A stretch of 63,487 nt of DNA from Bacteroidaceae bacterium (GCA_017534815.1 JAFXVS010000021.1:1-63487); one strand, 5' to 3'. Counted from the first letter of the stretch, positions 51,686 through 61,978 are shown. Translations and numbers: made by a program. The notes: generated by a model not told the origin, from the letters alone.

Positions 51686-52303
51686 ATGTGGTTGTTTAAT
51701 TTCTTTCGGCGGAAGAAGTCGGAAACGGAAGATAGTGGTATGAAGTATTTGATTGTTGGTCTTGGAAACATCGGCTCTGACTATGCAGGTACCCGTCACA
51801 ACATAGGGTTCCGTGTTGTGGATGCTTTTGCCACGAAACAGGGCGCAGAATGGGCGGACAAGCGATATGGCTTTGTCGCCAAGACCCGTGTGAAGAATGC
51901 CGAACTCATTCTCCTCAAGCCTTCCACCTATATGAATCTGTCTGGTCAGGCGGTTCGTTATTGGGCGCAGCAAGAGAAGATTCCTGTGGAACGCATCCTT
52001 GTCATTGTCGATGACCTCAGTCTTCCTGTTGGTAAGATTCGTATGCGTGGTAGCGGAAGTGCTGGAGGACACAACGGATTGAAGAACATTGAATCGTGCA
52101 TGATGACCCAGAACTATGCCCGCATTAAATTCGGCATTGGCAATGAGTTTCCTAAGGGGACACAGATAGACTTCGTACTGGGTCAGTTCAGCGATGAGGA
52201 CAACAAACTCATCGATGAGAAACTTGATTATGTGGGTGAGATGATCAAGAGTTTTTGTTTGCAGGGGCTCGACCGCACGATGAACCAATATAACAAGAAA
52301 TAA
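51686..52303 (+). CDS. pth: Peptidyl-tRNA hydrolase
   Basis: The enzyme frees tRNA from stalled peptidyl-tRNA. [24 protein letters not shown] carries the catalytic His and the first Asn; [26 protein letters not shown] and [12 protein letters not shown] complete the family. The frame gives 205 residues with an 18-residue front ([17 protein letters not shown]). Homologues usually start at [10 protein letters not shown] (ATG 51740), so that shorter start is possible. It shares one base with the S4-domain gene. Confidence 0.93.
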   Translation: MWLFNFFRRKKSETEDSGMKYLIVGLGNIGSDYAGTRHNIGFRVVDAFATKQGAEWADKRYGFVAKTRVKNAELILLKPSTYMNLSGQAVRYWAQQEKIPVERILVIVDDLSLPVGKIRMRGSGSAGGHNGLKNIESCMMTQNYARIKFGIGNEFPKGTQIDFVLGQFSDEDNKLIDEKLDYVGEMIKSFCLQGLDRTMNQYNKK

Positions 52304-52743
52304 TGGAAGCACGATTAGATAAATGGCTATGGGCGGCACGTGTCTTCAAGACGCGTTCCATCGCTGCCGACGCCTGTAAGAATGGGCGTGTTACGATGGC
52401 AGGTGTGAAGCAAAAGGCTTCCAAGATGATCAAGGAAGGCGACGTCATCGAAGTGCGCAAGCCTCCTATCACCTATGCCTTCAAGGTACTCAAGGCCGTT
52501 CAAAATAGGGTGGGAGCCAAACTCGTGCCCGAGGTGATGGAGAATGTTACAGCCCCCGACCAACTTGAGCTCCTTGAGATGAACCGTATCAGCGGCTTTG
52601 TGGGTCGTGCAAGAGGTACGGGACGTCCCACGAAAAAGGAACGCCGTGAATTGGACGAATTCATCCAGCCTGCTTTCTTTGGTGATTTTGACTTCGATTT
52701 CGATGATGATGATGACGATGAAGAAGAAGATCTAGACAAGTGA
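52303..52743 (+). CDS. S4-domain RNA-binding protein (Hsp15/HslR-like)
   Basis: The 146-residue protein starts with an S4 RNA-binding domain (RLDKWLWAARVFKTRSIAADACKNGRVTMAG). Hsp15 binds free 50S subunits carrying a stuck nascent chain. The C-terminus is very acidic (FDFDFDDDDDDEEED). Its start codon overlaps the pth stop (TAATG), joining two translation-rescue genes. Confidence 0.88.
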   Translation: MEARLDKWLWAARVFKTRSIAADACKNGRVTMAGVKQKASKMIKEGDVIEVRKPPITYAFKVLKAVQNRVGAKLVPEVMENVTAPDQLELLEMNRISGFVGRARGTGRPTKKERRELDEFIQPAFFGDFDFDFDDDDDDEEEDLDK

Positions 52744-52865
52744 GGAGTCGCAAGTGTAGGATAGGGTAGATGGAAACAGCGGGGCTTCAAATCTTGTTTT
52801 TGAGGTCAAAAAAGTGTACTTCCATGAGGTGAAGAAAGAAAAAACATTAATTTTTAGAGTTTTTT

Positions 52866-52896
52866 TTTGTGCTGTGATTGATTTGTGTTATCTTTG
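52866..52896 (+). promoter_or_regulatory. Consensus promoter of ftsK
   Basis: TTTG (52866-52869), 19 bases, TATCTTTG (52889-52896), 35 bases before the ftsK start. Confidence 0.8.
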
Positions 52897-52931
52897 CAAA
52901 CTTTCTAATTGATAACACATTGACCTGACGA

Positions 52932-55442
52932 ATGGCAAATAAAGGTAAATCGAAAAATAAGAAGAACAACAAATACGCAGCGGCTCAGAAGGAGAAGCTG
53001 TCGGCAAGTGATTTTTTTGTAGGCTTCGGAAAATGGGAAACAATCTCGTTTTGTGTGGGTCTGCTGATTGGTGTCGTTGCGCTCTTCATGCTGGTGGCGT
53101 TTGTTTCCTATCTGTTTACGGGTGAAGCGGACTATAGTCTGCTGGAAAGTCATACGGATCCCCTGAATAGCGGACTGCACTACAAGAATGTGTGTGGTTC
53201 GTGGGGTGCTATAGTGGCGTTCTTTTTCCTGAACGACTTGTTCGGATTGGCGTCATTCATTATGATTCCTTATTTGATCATTCTGGCGATGAGGATGATG
53301 CGCATCTTCAAGTTCACGCTGATCAGAAAGTTCATCCTGTTTACGGTGCTGATGTTGTGGACGAGTGTATTCTTGTCTGCTTTTGGCTATTTGTTCCCTT
53401 ACTTCGAGGGCTCATTTGTGAAATTAGGTGGCAATCACGGCATTCAAGTCGTGAAGTTTCTCACGCAGTTGGTGGGTACTCCCGGTCTTTTGGCTGTACT
53501 GGTGGTGACAGCTGTGCTCTATCTTATCTACCTGAGCGCGAAGACGATTGAAGTCATTCGTGATTTGTTCCGTCTGAACTTCTTGAAGAAGATGAGTCCT
53601 GAGCGTTGGAAGCGCTTGGTGAATAAGGACGAGGATGATGACGATGAAGAAGAGGATGAGGAAGACGAATCTTCTGATGAGGTGATTGGACAGCAGACAC
53701 CAGAAGAAACGGTGGAGGTAGTATTTCCTGTAGAGGGAAGAATTGACGAGCCTGATGAGAATGATGAAAATGAAGGCAAGGATGAGGCCGAAGAGGATGA
53801 ACTGGAAGATGAGAAGAATGCTCGTGGTGAGTCGGAAGGGAAGGGCAAGAAGGATGATGGAACGAAGATGGACATCGAAGCGAATGAGACGGAGAAGGGT
53901 AGTGGAAAGATAGATCGTGGTGACATCAACACGCCCTACGACCCTAAACTGGATTTGGAACACTATAAATATCCCACGCTGAATTTATTGAGGAAGGCAG
54001 ATGATCAGGGACCTCAGATTGATATGTTTGAGCAAAATGCGAACAAGAACCGTATCATCGAGGTGTTGAGACAGTTTGGTGTGGAAATCAAGAGTATCAA
54101 GGCGACGATTGGTCCGACCATTACACTCTATGAGATTGTGCCTTCAGAAGGTACGCGCATCAGCAAGATTCGCAATCTGGAAGATGACATTGCCCTGTCG
54201 CTGGCTGCTGAAGGTATCCGTATCATTGCGCCGATTCCAGGTAAGGGAACGATTGGTATTGAGGTGCCGAACAAGAAGAAGTGCATCGTCTCGATGGAGA
54301 GTGTCATCAACAGTCGCACCTATCAGGAGAGCAAGATGGAACTTCCTTGTGCTGTGGGAAAGACCATCAGCAATGAGGTGTTCATGTTCGACTTGGCAAA
54401 GGCGCCTCACCTCTTGGTGGCTGGTGCGACAGGTCAGGGTAAGTCCGTGGGTCTGAATGCCATCGTGACTTCGTTGCTCTACAAGAAGCATCCGTCAGAG
54501 TTGAAGATTGTGATGGTGGATCCCAAGAAGGTGGAATTCAGCATATACAGCCCGATTGAGAATCATTTTTTGGCACGTCTGGAGGAAGAAGAGGACTGCA
54601 TCATCACTGATGTGCAGAAGGTGGTGAAGACCTTGAACTCTCTATGTGTGCTGATGGATACGAGATATGACCTCCTGAAACGTGCTCATGCAAGAACCAT
54701 CAAAGAATATAACGAGATGTTCAAGGCTCGTCGTCTGAACCCTGAACATGGACACGAGTACATGCCTTACATCGTGGTGATTGTCGATGAGTTTGGCGAC
54801 CTCATCATGACGGCAGGTAAGGAAGTTGAATTGCCGATTTGCCGCATTGCGCAGTTGGCTCGTGCTGTGGGCATCCACATGATCATCGCCACGCAGCGTC
54901 CGCAGGCTAGCATCATCAGCGGTGCCATCAAGGCGAACTTCCCCACAAGAATTGCTTTCAAGGTAAGTTCGATGATGGACTCACGTGTGATTCTCGACCG
55001 TGCTGGTGCCAACCAGTTGATTGGTAAGGGTGACATGCTCTATTTAGGCAGTGCAGAACCAGTGCGTGTCCAGTGTGCTTTTGTCGATACGCCCGAGGTG
55101 AACGACATCTGTGCTTACATCGCCAAGCAGCAGTCATTCATGCATCCGATGTATCTGCCAGAAGTGGTGGATCCTGAAGGTGATGCCGCTGGTGGTATGG
55201 GCACTGTGGACAAGGGGCATCTTGACCCGATGTTTGCCGATGTGGCGAAGTTTGTGGTGAACAACCAGAGTGGTTCTACCTCGATGATTCAGCGTAACTA
55301 CTCGATTGGTTACAATCGTGCCGGCAAGATTATGGATCAGTTGGAACGTATGGGCGTTGTGGGTCCACAGGTGGGAGCCAAGCCTCGTGAGGTGCTGATT
55401 AAAGATCCGATAACGCTGGATAGTTTGTTGAATACACTATAA
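52932..55442 (+). CDS. ftsK: DNA translocase FtsK
   Basis: The 836-residue protein pumps DNA through the closing septum and activates dimer resolution. It has four hydrophobic segments (about 40-62, 88-122, 131-157, 180-203), an acidic linker (230-330), the motor with Walker A GATGQGKSVG (498-507), Walker B YIVVIVDEFGDL, and a C-terminal gamma winged helix (about 770-830; SMIQRNYSIGYNRAGKIMDQLE). The linker is dense in Asp and Glu and lacks the Pro/Gln repeats of E. coli. Confidence 0.96.
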   Translation: MANKGKSKNKKNNKYAAAQKEKLSASDFFVGFGKWETISFCVGLLIGVVALFMLVAFVSYLFTGEADYSLLESHTDPLNSGLHYKNVCGSWGAIVAFFFLNDLFGLASFIMIPYLIILAMRMMRIFKFTLIRKFILFTVLMLWTSVFLSAFGYLFPYFEGSFVKLGGNHGIQVVKFLTQLVGTPGLLAVLVVTAVLYLIYLSAKTIEVIRDLFRLNFLKKMSPERWKRLVNKDEDDDDEEEDEEDESSDEVIGQQTPEETVEVVFPVEGRIDEPDENDENEGKDEAEEDELEDEKNARGESEGKGKKDDGTKMDIEANETEKGSGKIDRGDINTPYDPKLDLEHYKYPTLNLLRKADDQGPQIDMFEQNANKNRIIEVLRQFGVEIKSIKATIGPTITLYEIVPSEGTRISKIRNLEDDIALSLAAEGIRIIAPIPGKGTIGIEVPNKKKCIVSMESVINSRTYQESKMELPCAVGKTISNEVFMFDLAKAPHLLVAGATGQGKSVGLNAIVTSLLYKKHPSELKIVMVDPKKVEFSIYSPIENHFLARLEEEEDCIITDVQKVVKTLNSLCVLMDTRYDLLKRAHARTIKEYNEMFKARRLNPEHGHEYMPYIVVIVDEFGDLIMTAGKEVELPICRIAQLARAVGIHMIIATQRPQASIISGAIKANFPTRIAFKVSSMMDSRVILDRAGANQLIGKGDMLYLGSAEPVRVQCAFVDTPEVNDICAYIAKQQSFMHPMYLPEVVDPEGDAAGGMGTVDKGHLDPMFADVAKFVVNNQSGSTSMIQRNYSIGYNRAGKIMDQLERMGVVGPQVGAKPREVLIKDPITLDSLLNTL

Positions 55443-55468
55443 AAATGAGATACTGAAATAATGAAATC

Positions 55469-56086
55469 ATGAAGGCAGATATGATGAAGAAGATAACATT
55501 GACATTGATGTTGCTTGTTTTGACGGTGATGTCGTATGCACAGACTGCGACACAGTTGTTGGACAGGTCGGCAGCCACTTTGAGAGCGGCTGGCAATGTG
55601 AAGATTGGCTTCACGATGGAGGTGGAAGGTGGTTCCTCGACGGGCTACATCAAGCTGCAACGTCAGAAGTTCGTGATCAACATGGGAGGCTCCATCACTT
55701 GGTTTGACGGCAAGACGATGTGGACCTATGTGCAGGCGAATGACGAGGTAAATGTGACAACACCCTCTGCTGATGCGGTGGCAAAGATGAACCCTTACGC
55801 CTTCCTATCCTTCTACAAGAAAGGTTACACGGCTAAGATGGGAAAGAGTACAGCCAAAGAACATGAGGTGATTCTGACAGGCAAGCAAGGGAGTCCCTAC
55901 AAGAAAGTGGTGGTGCGCATCAACAAATCGACCCGCTATCCATCTGTCATCACGATGACCTCTTCCAAGGATGCTGTGACGACGATTCGTTGCAACTCTT
56001 TCCTGAAGAATCAGAAGTATAAGGACTCGACGTTCCAGTTCAATAAGAAGAACTATCCTAATGCAGAAATTGTCGATTTGAGATGA
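55469..56086 (+). CDS. LolA-like periplasmic lipoprotein carrier protein
   Basis: The 205-residue exported protein has a signal peptide (MMKKITLTLMLLVLTVMSYAQ; ATG 55481 is an alternative start) and a LolA-like half-barrel (FTMEVEGGSSTGYIKLQRQKFVINMGGSITWFDGKTMWTYV). LolA proteins ferry lipoproteins across the periplasm. It starts 26 bases after ftsK and overlaps the DUF5687 gene by 4. The ftsK-lolA neighbourhood is a frequent arrangement. Confidence 0.85.
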   Translation: MKADMMKKITLTLMLLVLTVMSYAQTATQLLDRSAATLRAAGNVKIGFTMEVEGGSSTGYIKLQRQKFVINMGGSITWFDGKTMWTYVQANDEVNVTTPSADAVAKMNPYAFLSFYKKGYTAKMGKSTAKEHEVILTGKQGSPYKKVVVRINKSTRYPSVITMTSSKDAVTTIRCNSFLKNQKYKDSTFQFNKKNYPNAEIVDLR

Positions 56087-57591
56087 CCTTTTCCAGAGCC
56101 TGGCTTCTTTATCGTTCCATCTCTCAAAACCAGCGGTTGCAGACACGTCGCCACCCGATGTTTGAGAAGAACCTGGCAATGAAGATTCTGAGTTACTTCT
56201 TCGTTGCTTTCTGGGCAGTTTATTTGGTCATGCTTGGTTTCACGGCCTTTTCTTATTTCGAAGGTTCAGCCTTGGAGGCATTCGACTGGATTGATGGGGG
56301 CATGATTTGGTTCCTCATCGTCGATTTCCTCTCCCGATTCTCTATGCAGGAAACCCCTGCGCAGAACATCAAGCAATACAAGCTTCACAACATTCCGACA
56401 GGCTTCTTGCTCCACACCTTCTTGTTGCGCATGGGGCTGCAGCCATACAACCTCTTCTGGGCATTCTTCTTCGTTCCATTCGGACTTCGTGCCATTCCTC
56501 AGTTCTACGGCATCATGGGCTTCTTCGGCTTCATCATTGGCTGGTGGCTCATGTATGTGCTCAACAGTTATTGGTATCTGTTTTGGCGCACTTTGATGAA
56601 CAGAAACTTCTTCTTTGTCATCATTCCCCTGATCATCTATGCGGCATTGGCCTATTTCGGCATCCTCTTCGACTCCGACAACCAATGGCTGTTTACGGGC
56701 ACCATCCACCTCATGCGTGGCTTCTGCCAGTGGAATCCCTTGTGCTGGTTGTTCTTCCTCATTGCTGTGGTGCCGCTCTACCTCGTTAATTTCCGTTTGC
56801 AGCGTGTCGCCATCTATGTGGAGATTGCCAAGACGGAAGTGGTCAAGCAGTTCAAGACGCATAACATGACCTTCCTCGATCGCTTTGGCGTGATTGGCGA
56901 ATATCTGAAACTGGAAATGATATCGATGGTGCGCAACTTGGTGGTTCGTAAGCAGTTCATCACAGGCTCCTTGTGTATGCTCATGTTGTGTGGCCTCTTC
57001 TCCTTCTCCGACATTTATGACGATTTTCCCCTGATGCGCGTGTTCATCTGCATCTATTGCTTTTCATGTTTTGGAGTGATGACGCTGACCACAGTGATGT
57101 GTGCAGAAGGAAACTACATTGATGGGTTGATGGTGCGCAGGGAGACCGTGCTGTCACTGCTGAAGGCCAAGTACTATTTCCAGTGCCTGCTGCTGATCGT
57201 GCCGTTGCTCTTCTCGCTCATGCCCGTGATGGAGGGCAAGATCTCCTGGCTGACGGCGTTGGGATGCATGCTGTTCACGTCGGGTGCCGTGTTCCCTTTC
57301 ATCTTCCAGTTGGCCGTCTATAACGACGTCACCATCCATCTGAACGAGAAGCTGACCAAGAAAGGACGCGACACCAAGGTGCAGATGCTCATGTCGAGCG
57401 CGGCACTTTTCCTGCCCATGCTCCTCATGTATTCGCTGGTGGAATTTTTTAACGACGACATCGCCGCCATCTCGATGATCTCCGTCGGACTGATAGGGAC
57501 GCTGCTGCATCCCTGGTGGCTCCGCAACATATACAAACGATTTATGAAACGTCGATACGACAATATGGACGGATTCAGGAACTCAAGATAG
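56083..57591 (+). CDS. DUF5687 membrane protein, probable ABC permease
   Basis: The 502-residue membrane protein has about 12 hydrophobic segments grouped in two halves, with a cytoplasmic loop (about 235-290) between. It matches the DUF5687 family of Bacteroidota. An ABC ATPase begins 2 bases after the stop, so this pair probably forms an exporter. Substrate is unknown. Confidence 0.83.
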   Translation: MTFSRAWLLYRSISQNQRLQTRRHPMFEKNLAMKILSYFFVAFWAVYLVMLGFTAFSYFEGSALEAFDWIDGGMIWFLIVDFLSRFSMQETPAQNIKQYKLHNIPTGFLLHTFLLRMGLQPYNLFWAFFFVPFGLRAIPQFYGIMGFFGFIIGWWLMYVLNSYWYLFWRTLMNRNFFFVIIPLIIYAALAYFGILFDSDNQWLFTGTIHLMRGFCQWNPLCWLFFLIAVVPLYLVNFRLQRVAIYVEIAKTEVVKQFKTHNMTFLDRFGVIGEYLKLEMISMVRNLVVRKQFITGSLCMLMLCGLFSFSDIYDDFPLMRVFICIYCFSCFGVMTLTTVMCAEGNYIDGLMVRRETVLSLLKAKYYFQCLLLIVPLLFSLMPVMEGKISWLTALGCMLFTSGAVFPFIFQLAVYNDVTIHLNEKLTKKGRDTKVQMLMSSAALFLPMLLMYSLVEFFNDDIAAISMISVGLIGTLLHPWWLRNIYKRFMKRRYDNMDGFRNSR

Positions 57592-57593
57592 AT

Positions 57594-58331
57594 ATGAACT
57601 TAACAATCGAAAAACTGACCAAATCTTTTGGCGAGAAACAAGCCCTCAACATCGACCACTATGCCATCCACTGTGGCGAGACGATTGGTCTGGTGGGCAA
57701 TAATGGGGCAGGGAAGACCACCCTGTTCCGCATCATCCTTGACTTGCTCCATGCCGACACGGGATGTGTGACGATCGATGGCATTGTCGATGGAATGCCC
57801 GTGTCGTGCGACACCTCCAAGAGCGAAGCATGGAAGGCCTACACAGGTGCCTTTGTCGATACGGGCTTTCTCATCGACTATCTGACGCCAGAGGAATACT
57901 TCCGCTTCATCGCCAAGATCTCAGGCATTCCCGATATAGTGCTGCGCGACCGACTCCTCCAGTTCGATGGCTTCATGAACGGCGAGATTTTAGGGCAGAA
58001 GACGCTCATCCGCAACCTCTCCATGGGCAACAAGCAGAAGGTCGGCATCATTGGTGCCATGCTCCACTATCCCCAACTCCTCATTCTCGACGAGCCCTTC
58101 AACTTCCTCGATCCCACCTCCCAGCTCGCCATGAAATATCTGCTTGAGACCTACAGTAAGGAGCATCATGCCACCATCATCGTATCGTCCCACAACCTCA
58201 CCCACACCCTCGACATCTGTTCGCGCATCACCCTGCTCGAACATGGTCTCATTATCAAGGACTATGATCGCGACTATGCAATGTTGACTTCCGAAATCGA
58301 GGCATATTTCAAAGGAAATATCAATATTTAA
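57594..58331 (+). CDS. ABC transporter ATP-binding protein paired with DUF5687
   Basis: The 245-residue ATPase has Walker A GNNGAGKTT (34-42 region), signature LSMGNKQK (a variant of LSGGQ), Walker B LLILDEPFNFLDPTS and the H-loop SSHNLTH. It is a lone ATPase domain of the drug/lantibiotic exporter type. A longer frame opens within the permease gene, but MNLTIEKLTKSFG is the natural start. Confidence 0.9.
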   Translation: MNLTIEKLTKSFGEKQALNIDHYAIHCGETIGLVGNNGAGKTTLFRIILDLLHADTGCVTIDGIVDGMPVSCDTSKSEAWKAYTGAFVDTGFLIDYLTPEEYFRFIAKISGIPDIVLRDRLLQFDGFMNGEILGQKTLIRNLSMGNKQKVGIIGAMLHYPQLLILDEPFNFLDPTSQLAMKYLLETYSKEHHATIIVSSHNLTHTLDICSRITLLEHGLIIKDYDRDYAMLTSEIEAYFKGNINI

Positions 58332-58384
58332 GTCGAAGAAGTGTTTTTTTCACTTAATACTTTCTCCGAACCACAGAAAAGCTG

Positions 58385-58392
58385 TATCTTTG
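58385..58392 (+). promoter_or_regulatory. Bacteroidota -7 box of the methylmalonyl-CoA operon
   Basis: TATCTTTG, with TTTC at 58361-58364 near the -33 position. It lies 95 bases before the mce start. Confidence 0.55.
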
Positions 58393-58486
58393 CATTTGTT
58401 TTCTGTGGCACATCCAATTTGTGTCTCAATGTTTAGAAAAACTCATAAGTATTTATCATTAAATAACATCAACAACATTTTTTATT

Positions 58487-58900
58487 ATGAAGATTTCGAG
58501 AATCGACCACCTTGGAATAGGTGTGGAGAGCATCGACGCAGTGCTCCCTTATTTCGAAAATGTGCTTGGCCTGAAGTGCTATGCAGTAGAAGAAGTGGCT
58601 GACCAGAAGGTGAAGACCGCCTTCCTGAAAGTTGGCGAAGTGAAACTGGAATTGCTCGAACCAACGTCTCCCGAGTCAGCTGTTGCGAAGTGGCTGGAGA
58701 AGGGTGGCAAAGGTGTTCACCATGTGGCTTTCGCCGTTGAAGACGGTGTGGCTGAGGCACTCGTAGAGGCTGAAGGCAAGGAGATTCGTCTGATTGACAA
58801 GACTCCTCGTGCTGGTGCTGAGCAGATGAACATCGCTTTCCTGCACCCCAAGTCAACAGCCGGCATTTTGACAGAACTTTGCGAACCACAGAACAAGTAA
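58487..58900 (+). CDS. mce: Methylmalonyl-CoA epimerase
   Basis: The 137-residue vicinal-oxygen-chelate enzyme interconverts (R)- and (S)-methylmalonyl-CoA, linking the B12-dependent mutase to the decarboxylase. Metal ligands appear in IDHLGIGV (His8), GVHHVAF and LTELCE (Glu near the C-terminus). It starts the operon and is followed 4 bases later by the decarboxylase alpha subunit. Confidence 0.93.
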   Translation: MKISRIDHLGIGVESIDAVLPYFENVLGLKCYAVEEVADQKVKTAFLKVGEVKLELLEPTSPESAVAKWLEKGGKGVHHVAFAVEDGVAEALVEAEGKEIRLIDKTPRAGAEQMNIAFLHPKSTAGILTELCEPQNK

Positions 58901-58904
58901 GACT

Positions 58905-60470
58905 ATGAGTAAGCAGACAGAAAGAATACAGGAGTTGATCGAACTCCGTCAGAAAGCGCGTCTGGGCGGTGGCGAGAAAGCTATCGACAAGCAGCACGCT
59001 AAAGGCAAGTTCACGGCACGTGAGCGTATTGCTATGCTCCTCGACGAGGGCAGTTTTGAAGAGTACGACATGTTCAAGCTCCACCGTTGCACCAACTTCG
59101 GTATGGAGAAGAAGCAGTATCTGGGCGATGGTGTCGTAACCGGTTCAGGTACGATTGGTGGTCGTCTCGTGTTCATTTTCGCTCAGGACTTCACGGTCAA
59201 TGCTGGTTCACTCTCTGAGACGATGAGCCAGAAGATTTGCAAGATTATGGATATGGCCATGAAGGTGGGTGCTCCAGTCATTGGTTTGAATGACTCAGGT
59301 GGTGCTCGCATCCAGGAGGGTATCAACGCTTTGGCTGGTTACGCAGAAATCTTCCAGCGTAACATTATGGCTTCAGGTGTGATTCCTCAGATTTCTGGTA
59401 TCTTCGGTCCTTGTGCTGGTGGTGCCGTGTACTCTCCTGCTCTGACCGACTTCACTCTCATGATGGAGAACACCTCATTCATGTTCCTGACAGGTCCTGC
59501 TGTGGTGAAGACTGTGACTGGCGAGGATGTGGATCAGGAGAGTTTGGGTGGTGCATCTGTTCACTCTACCAAGTCAGGTGTGACTCACTTCACAGCTGCC
59601 ACAGAGGAGGAAGCTATGGCGATGATTCAGCAGCTCATCTCTTACATTCCTCAGAACAATCAGGAGGAGACTCCACGTGTGGAATGCACAGACCCTATCG
59701 ACCGTCTGGAGGATTCCCTCAACGAAATCATCCCTGACAATCCTAATCAGGCATACGATATGTACAAGGTCATTGCGGCCACTGTCGATAATGGCGAATT
59801 CTTTGAGGTGCAGCCACGCTACGCTCAGAACATCATCGTGGGCTTCGCTCGCTTCAACGGTCGTTCTGTGGGTATCGTTGCCAACCAGCCTAGCAAGTTC
59901 GCAGGTGTGCTCGACTGCAACGCCTCTCGCAAGGGCGCTCGTTTCGTTCGTTTCTGCGATGCCTTCAACATTCCAATCGTCAGCTTCGTCGATGTGCCAG
60001 GCTTCTTGCCAGGTACAGGTCAGGAGTACAACGCTGTCATCCTGCACGGTGCCAAGTTGCTCTATGCTTACGGAGAAGCTACAGTGCCAAAGGTGACTGT
60101 CACGCTCCGCAAGTCTTATGGCGGTTCCCACATCGTGATGTCATGTAAGCAGCTTCGTGGCGACATCAACTACGCATGGCCATCCGCTGAAATCGCCGTG
60201 ATGGGTGCCAGTGGTGCAGCCGCTGTGCTCTATGCTCGCGAGGCCAAGCAAATCAAGGAAGAGGGTGGGGATGCTAAGGCATTCATCGCTGAGAAGGAGG
60301 AAGAATACTCCAAGCTCTTTGCCAACCCCTATCAGGCTGCTAAGTATGGCTACATTGATGATGTCATCGAGCCACGCAACACACGTTTCCGTGTCATCCG
60401 CGCCCTCGAGCAGTTGGCCAACAAGTCACTCACTAATCCCGCAAAGAAGCACGGTAATATTCCATTGTAA
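58905..60470 (+). CDS. mmdA: Methylmalonyl-CoA decarboxylase alpha (carboxyltransferase) subunit
   Basis: The 521-residue carboxyltransferase moves the carboxyl of methylmalonyl-CoA to biotin, giving propionyl-CoA. Landmarks: [45 protein letters not shown] and [12 protein letters not shown]. It has the N-terminal region ([20 protein letters not shown]) missing from the paralogue at 24790. Its neighbours (epimerase, OadG, biotin carrier, OadB) identify the sodium-pumping decarboxylase rather than an ATP-driven carboxylase, as there is no biotin carboxylase here. Confidence 0.93.
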   Translation: MSKQTERIQELIELRQKARLGGGEKAIDKQHAKGKFTARERIAMLLDEGSFEEYDMFKLHRCTNFGMEKKQYLGDGVVTGSGTIGGRLVFIFAQDFTVNAGSLSETMSQKICKIMDMAMKVGAPVIGLNDSGGARIQEGINALAGYAEIFQRNIMASGVIPQISGIFGPCAGGAVYSPALTDFTLMMENTSFMFLTGPAVVKTVTGEDVDQESLGGASVHSTKSGVTHFTAATEEEAMAMIQQLISYIPQNNQEETPRVECTDPIDRLEDSLNEIIPDNPNQAYDMYKVIAATVDNGEFFEVQPRYAQNIIVGFARFNGRSVGIVANQPSKFAGVLDCNASRKGARFVRFCDAFNIPIVSFVDVPGFLPGTGQEYNAVILHGAKLLYAYGEATVPKVTVTLRKSYGGSHIVMSCKQLRGDINYAWPSAEIAVMGASGAAAVLYAREAKQIKEEGGDAKAFIAEKEEEYSKLFANPYQAAKYGYIDDVIEPRNTRFRVIRALEQLANKSLTNPAKKHGNIPL

Positions 60471-60475
60471 ACATT

Positions 60476-61495
60476 ATGAGAAAGTTATTATCAATCGTCT
60501 CATTCCTCATAGCATCCTCAGCTGCTATGGCACAAGGCGCACACGACTTCAAGCTCAACGAGGTCTTTGTGCTGGGATGCCCCAAGCAGTGCACGGCTGT
60601 GGACGATAGCGGCTATGTGTCGCCTGCTATCGCAGAATCATGCCCCAAGCCTGAGTTCTATGTGGATGAATATGCTCAGCCAGCCTCTTGGATTGAGATT
60701 GAGAACACTTCTTATTCGACCCACGACATAAGAAACTGTTTCCTCACCATCAATCCCGCTGTGCTTGACAAGAACATGTCTGCACCTGAGCGTGAAAAAC
60801 TCATGTCAGTCATTCCTGCGGGCGATCCACGCACATCCATTGGCGCCAAGCAGCGCATCACATTCTTTGCTGATGGCCACACGAATCGTGGTACGCTTCA
60901 CCTCAACTTCACGTTGCCTGTGGGCGAGCCTTTCACCATTTATCTCTTCGACGGTAACGCGGTCGATTTGCTCGACTCCGTACGTGTGGAAGCCCTCCCT
61001 GTAGGTTCCAGTTACGCTCGTCTCGACGAGGGCAAATGGCAGGTATGTGAAGCCGATGACATGACGCCCAACGCTCCCAACGTGACCTACAACAACGACA
61101 AGATCAAGGAGTTCAAGGAGAAAGACCCACACGGCATCGCTATGACCCTCATGTGCATGGGCGTCGTGTTCTCCTGCCTCATTCTGCTCTTCGTCTTCTT
61201 CCATATCTTCGGTTGGGCGATGAACCGTGCTGCTAAGTTAGCCCGTGTACGTGCTATCCGTGCCATCCACGAGCAGGCAGCAAGGGTGGTCGAGATGGCC
61301 AAGCAAGGTACTACTGAGACCAAAGGTGTCGAGATGGAGAACTACGCTGCCGCTATCGGTCTGGCGCTCCACGAATACTTTGGTGGTACTCACGACCTTG
61401 AGTCAGGTATCCTCACCATCAATCAGACACCAACTACCTGGGCAGACAAGAGCCACGAGCTTCGTGTCACCCCACAGCATCATCAAGCAAACTAA
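60476..61495 (+). CDS. OadG-family gamma subunit fused to a periplasmic lamin-tail domain
   Basis: The 339-residue protein has a signal peptide (1-20), a lamin-tail-like beta domain (about 25-185: FKLNEVFV, SWIEIENTS, TSIGAKQRITFFAD, LHLNFTLPVGEPFTIYLFDG), a membrane helix (221-246) and a cytoplasmic tail with the OadG-like basic stretch. Gamma subunits normally are about 80-120 residues and just anchor the complex. The added domain would face the periplasm. It is placed between mmdA and the biotin carrier, so it belongs to the pump. Confidence 0.85.
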   Translation: MRKLLSIVSFLIASSAAMAQGAHDFKLNEVFVLGCPKQCTAVDDSGYVSPAIAESCPKPEFYVDEYAQPASWIEIENTSYSTHDIRNCFLTINPAVLDKNMSAPEREKLMSVIPAGDPRTSIGAKQRITFFADGHTNRGTLHLNFTLPVGEPFTIYLFDGNAVDLLDSVRVEALPVGSSYARLDEGKWQVCEADDMTPNAPNVTYNNDKIKEFKEKDPHGIAMTLMCMGVVFSCLILLFVFFHIFGWAMNRAAKLARVRAIRAIHEQAARVVEMAKQGTTETKGVEMENYAAAIGLALHEYFGGTHDLESGILTINQTPTTWADKSHELRVTPQHHQAN

Positions 61496-61510
61496 ATCAT
61501 TATTAAAGCA

Positions 61511-61939
61511 ATGAAAGAATATAATTATAAGATTAAGGGTGCTCCTTACAATGTGAAGATTCAGGGCATTGAAGAGAACATCGCAAAAGTTGAGGTCAAC
61601 GGCATCGAATTCGAGGTGGAACTCGAGAAGCCAGTAGCTCAGCCCAAACCAGTGGTGCGTGCCGTTGCCGCTCCCGTCAAGACGATTGAGGCTCCCAAGG
61701 CAGCTCAGGAAGCAGTCGAGGCAGGCGTATCAGCTGTTCGCGCTCCGCTGCCAGGCACCGTCAACGACATCAAGGTCACAGTGGGTCAGGCAGTCAAGAA
61801 GGGTGAGACACTTGTCATCCTCGAGGCCATGAAGATGGAGAACAACATCGACTCTGACCGTGACGGAAAGATTCAGGAAGTGAAGGTTCAGAAGGGCGAC
61901 ACCGTGATGGAAGGTTCCATCCTCGTCACGATTGCGTAA
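61511..61939 (+). CDS. Biotin carrier subunit of methylmalonyl-CoA decarboxylase
   Basis: The 142-residue carrier has a short N-terminal domain, a Pro/Ala-rich linker (42-72) and a biotinyl domain with EAMKMEN (biotin on Lys108). It carries the carboxyl group from MmdA to the OadB-type membrane subunit. The 39 bases to the next gene hold two copies of a TCAA(A)TTGTAAAT repeat. Confidence 0.93.
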   Translation: MKEYNYKIKGAPYNVKIQGIEENIAKVEVNGIEFEVELEKPVAQPKPVVRAVAAPVKTIEAPKAAQEAVEAGVSAVRAPLPGTVNDIKVTVGQAVKKGETLVILEAMKMENNIDSDRDGKIQEVKVQKGDTVMEGSILVTIA

Positions 61940-61978
61940 CAAGATAGTCAATTGTAAATCGTCAAATTGTAAATTACT

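Noticed and set aside
52905-53180. Minus-strand open frame of 91 codons over the ftsK start
   Set aside because: It is antisense to the ftsK promoter and N-terminus, with no support.
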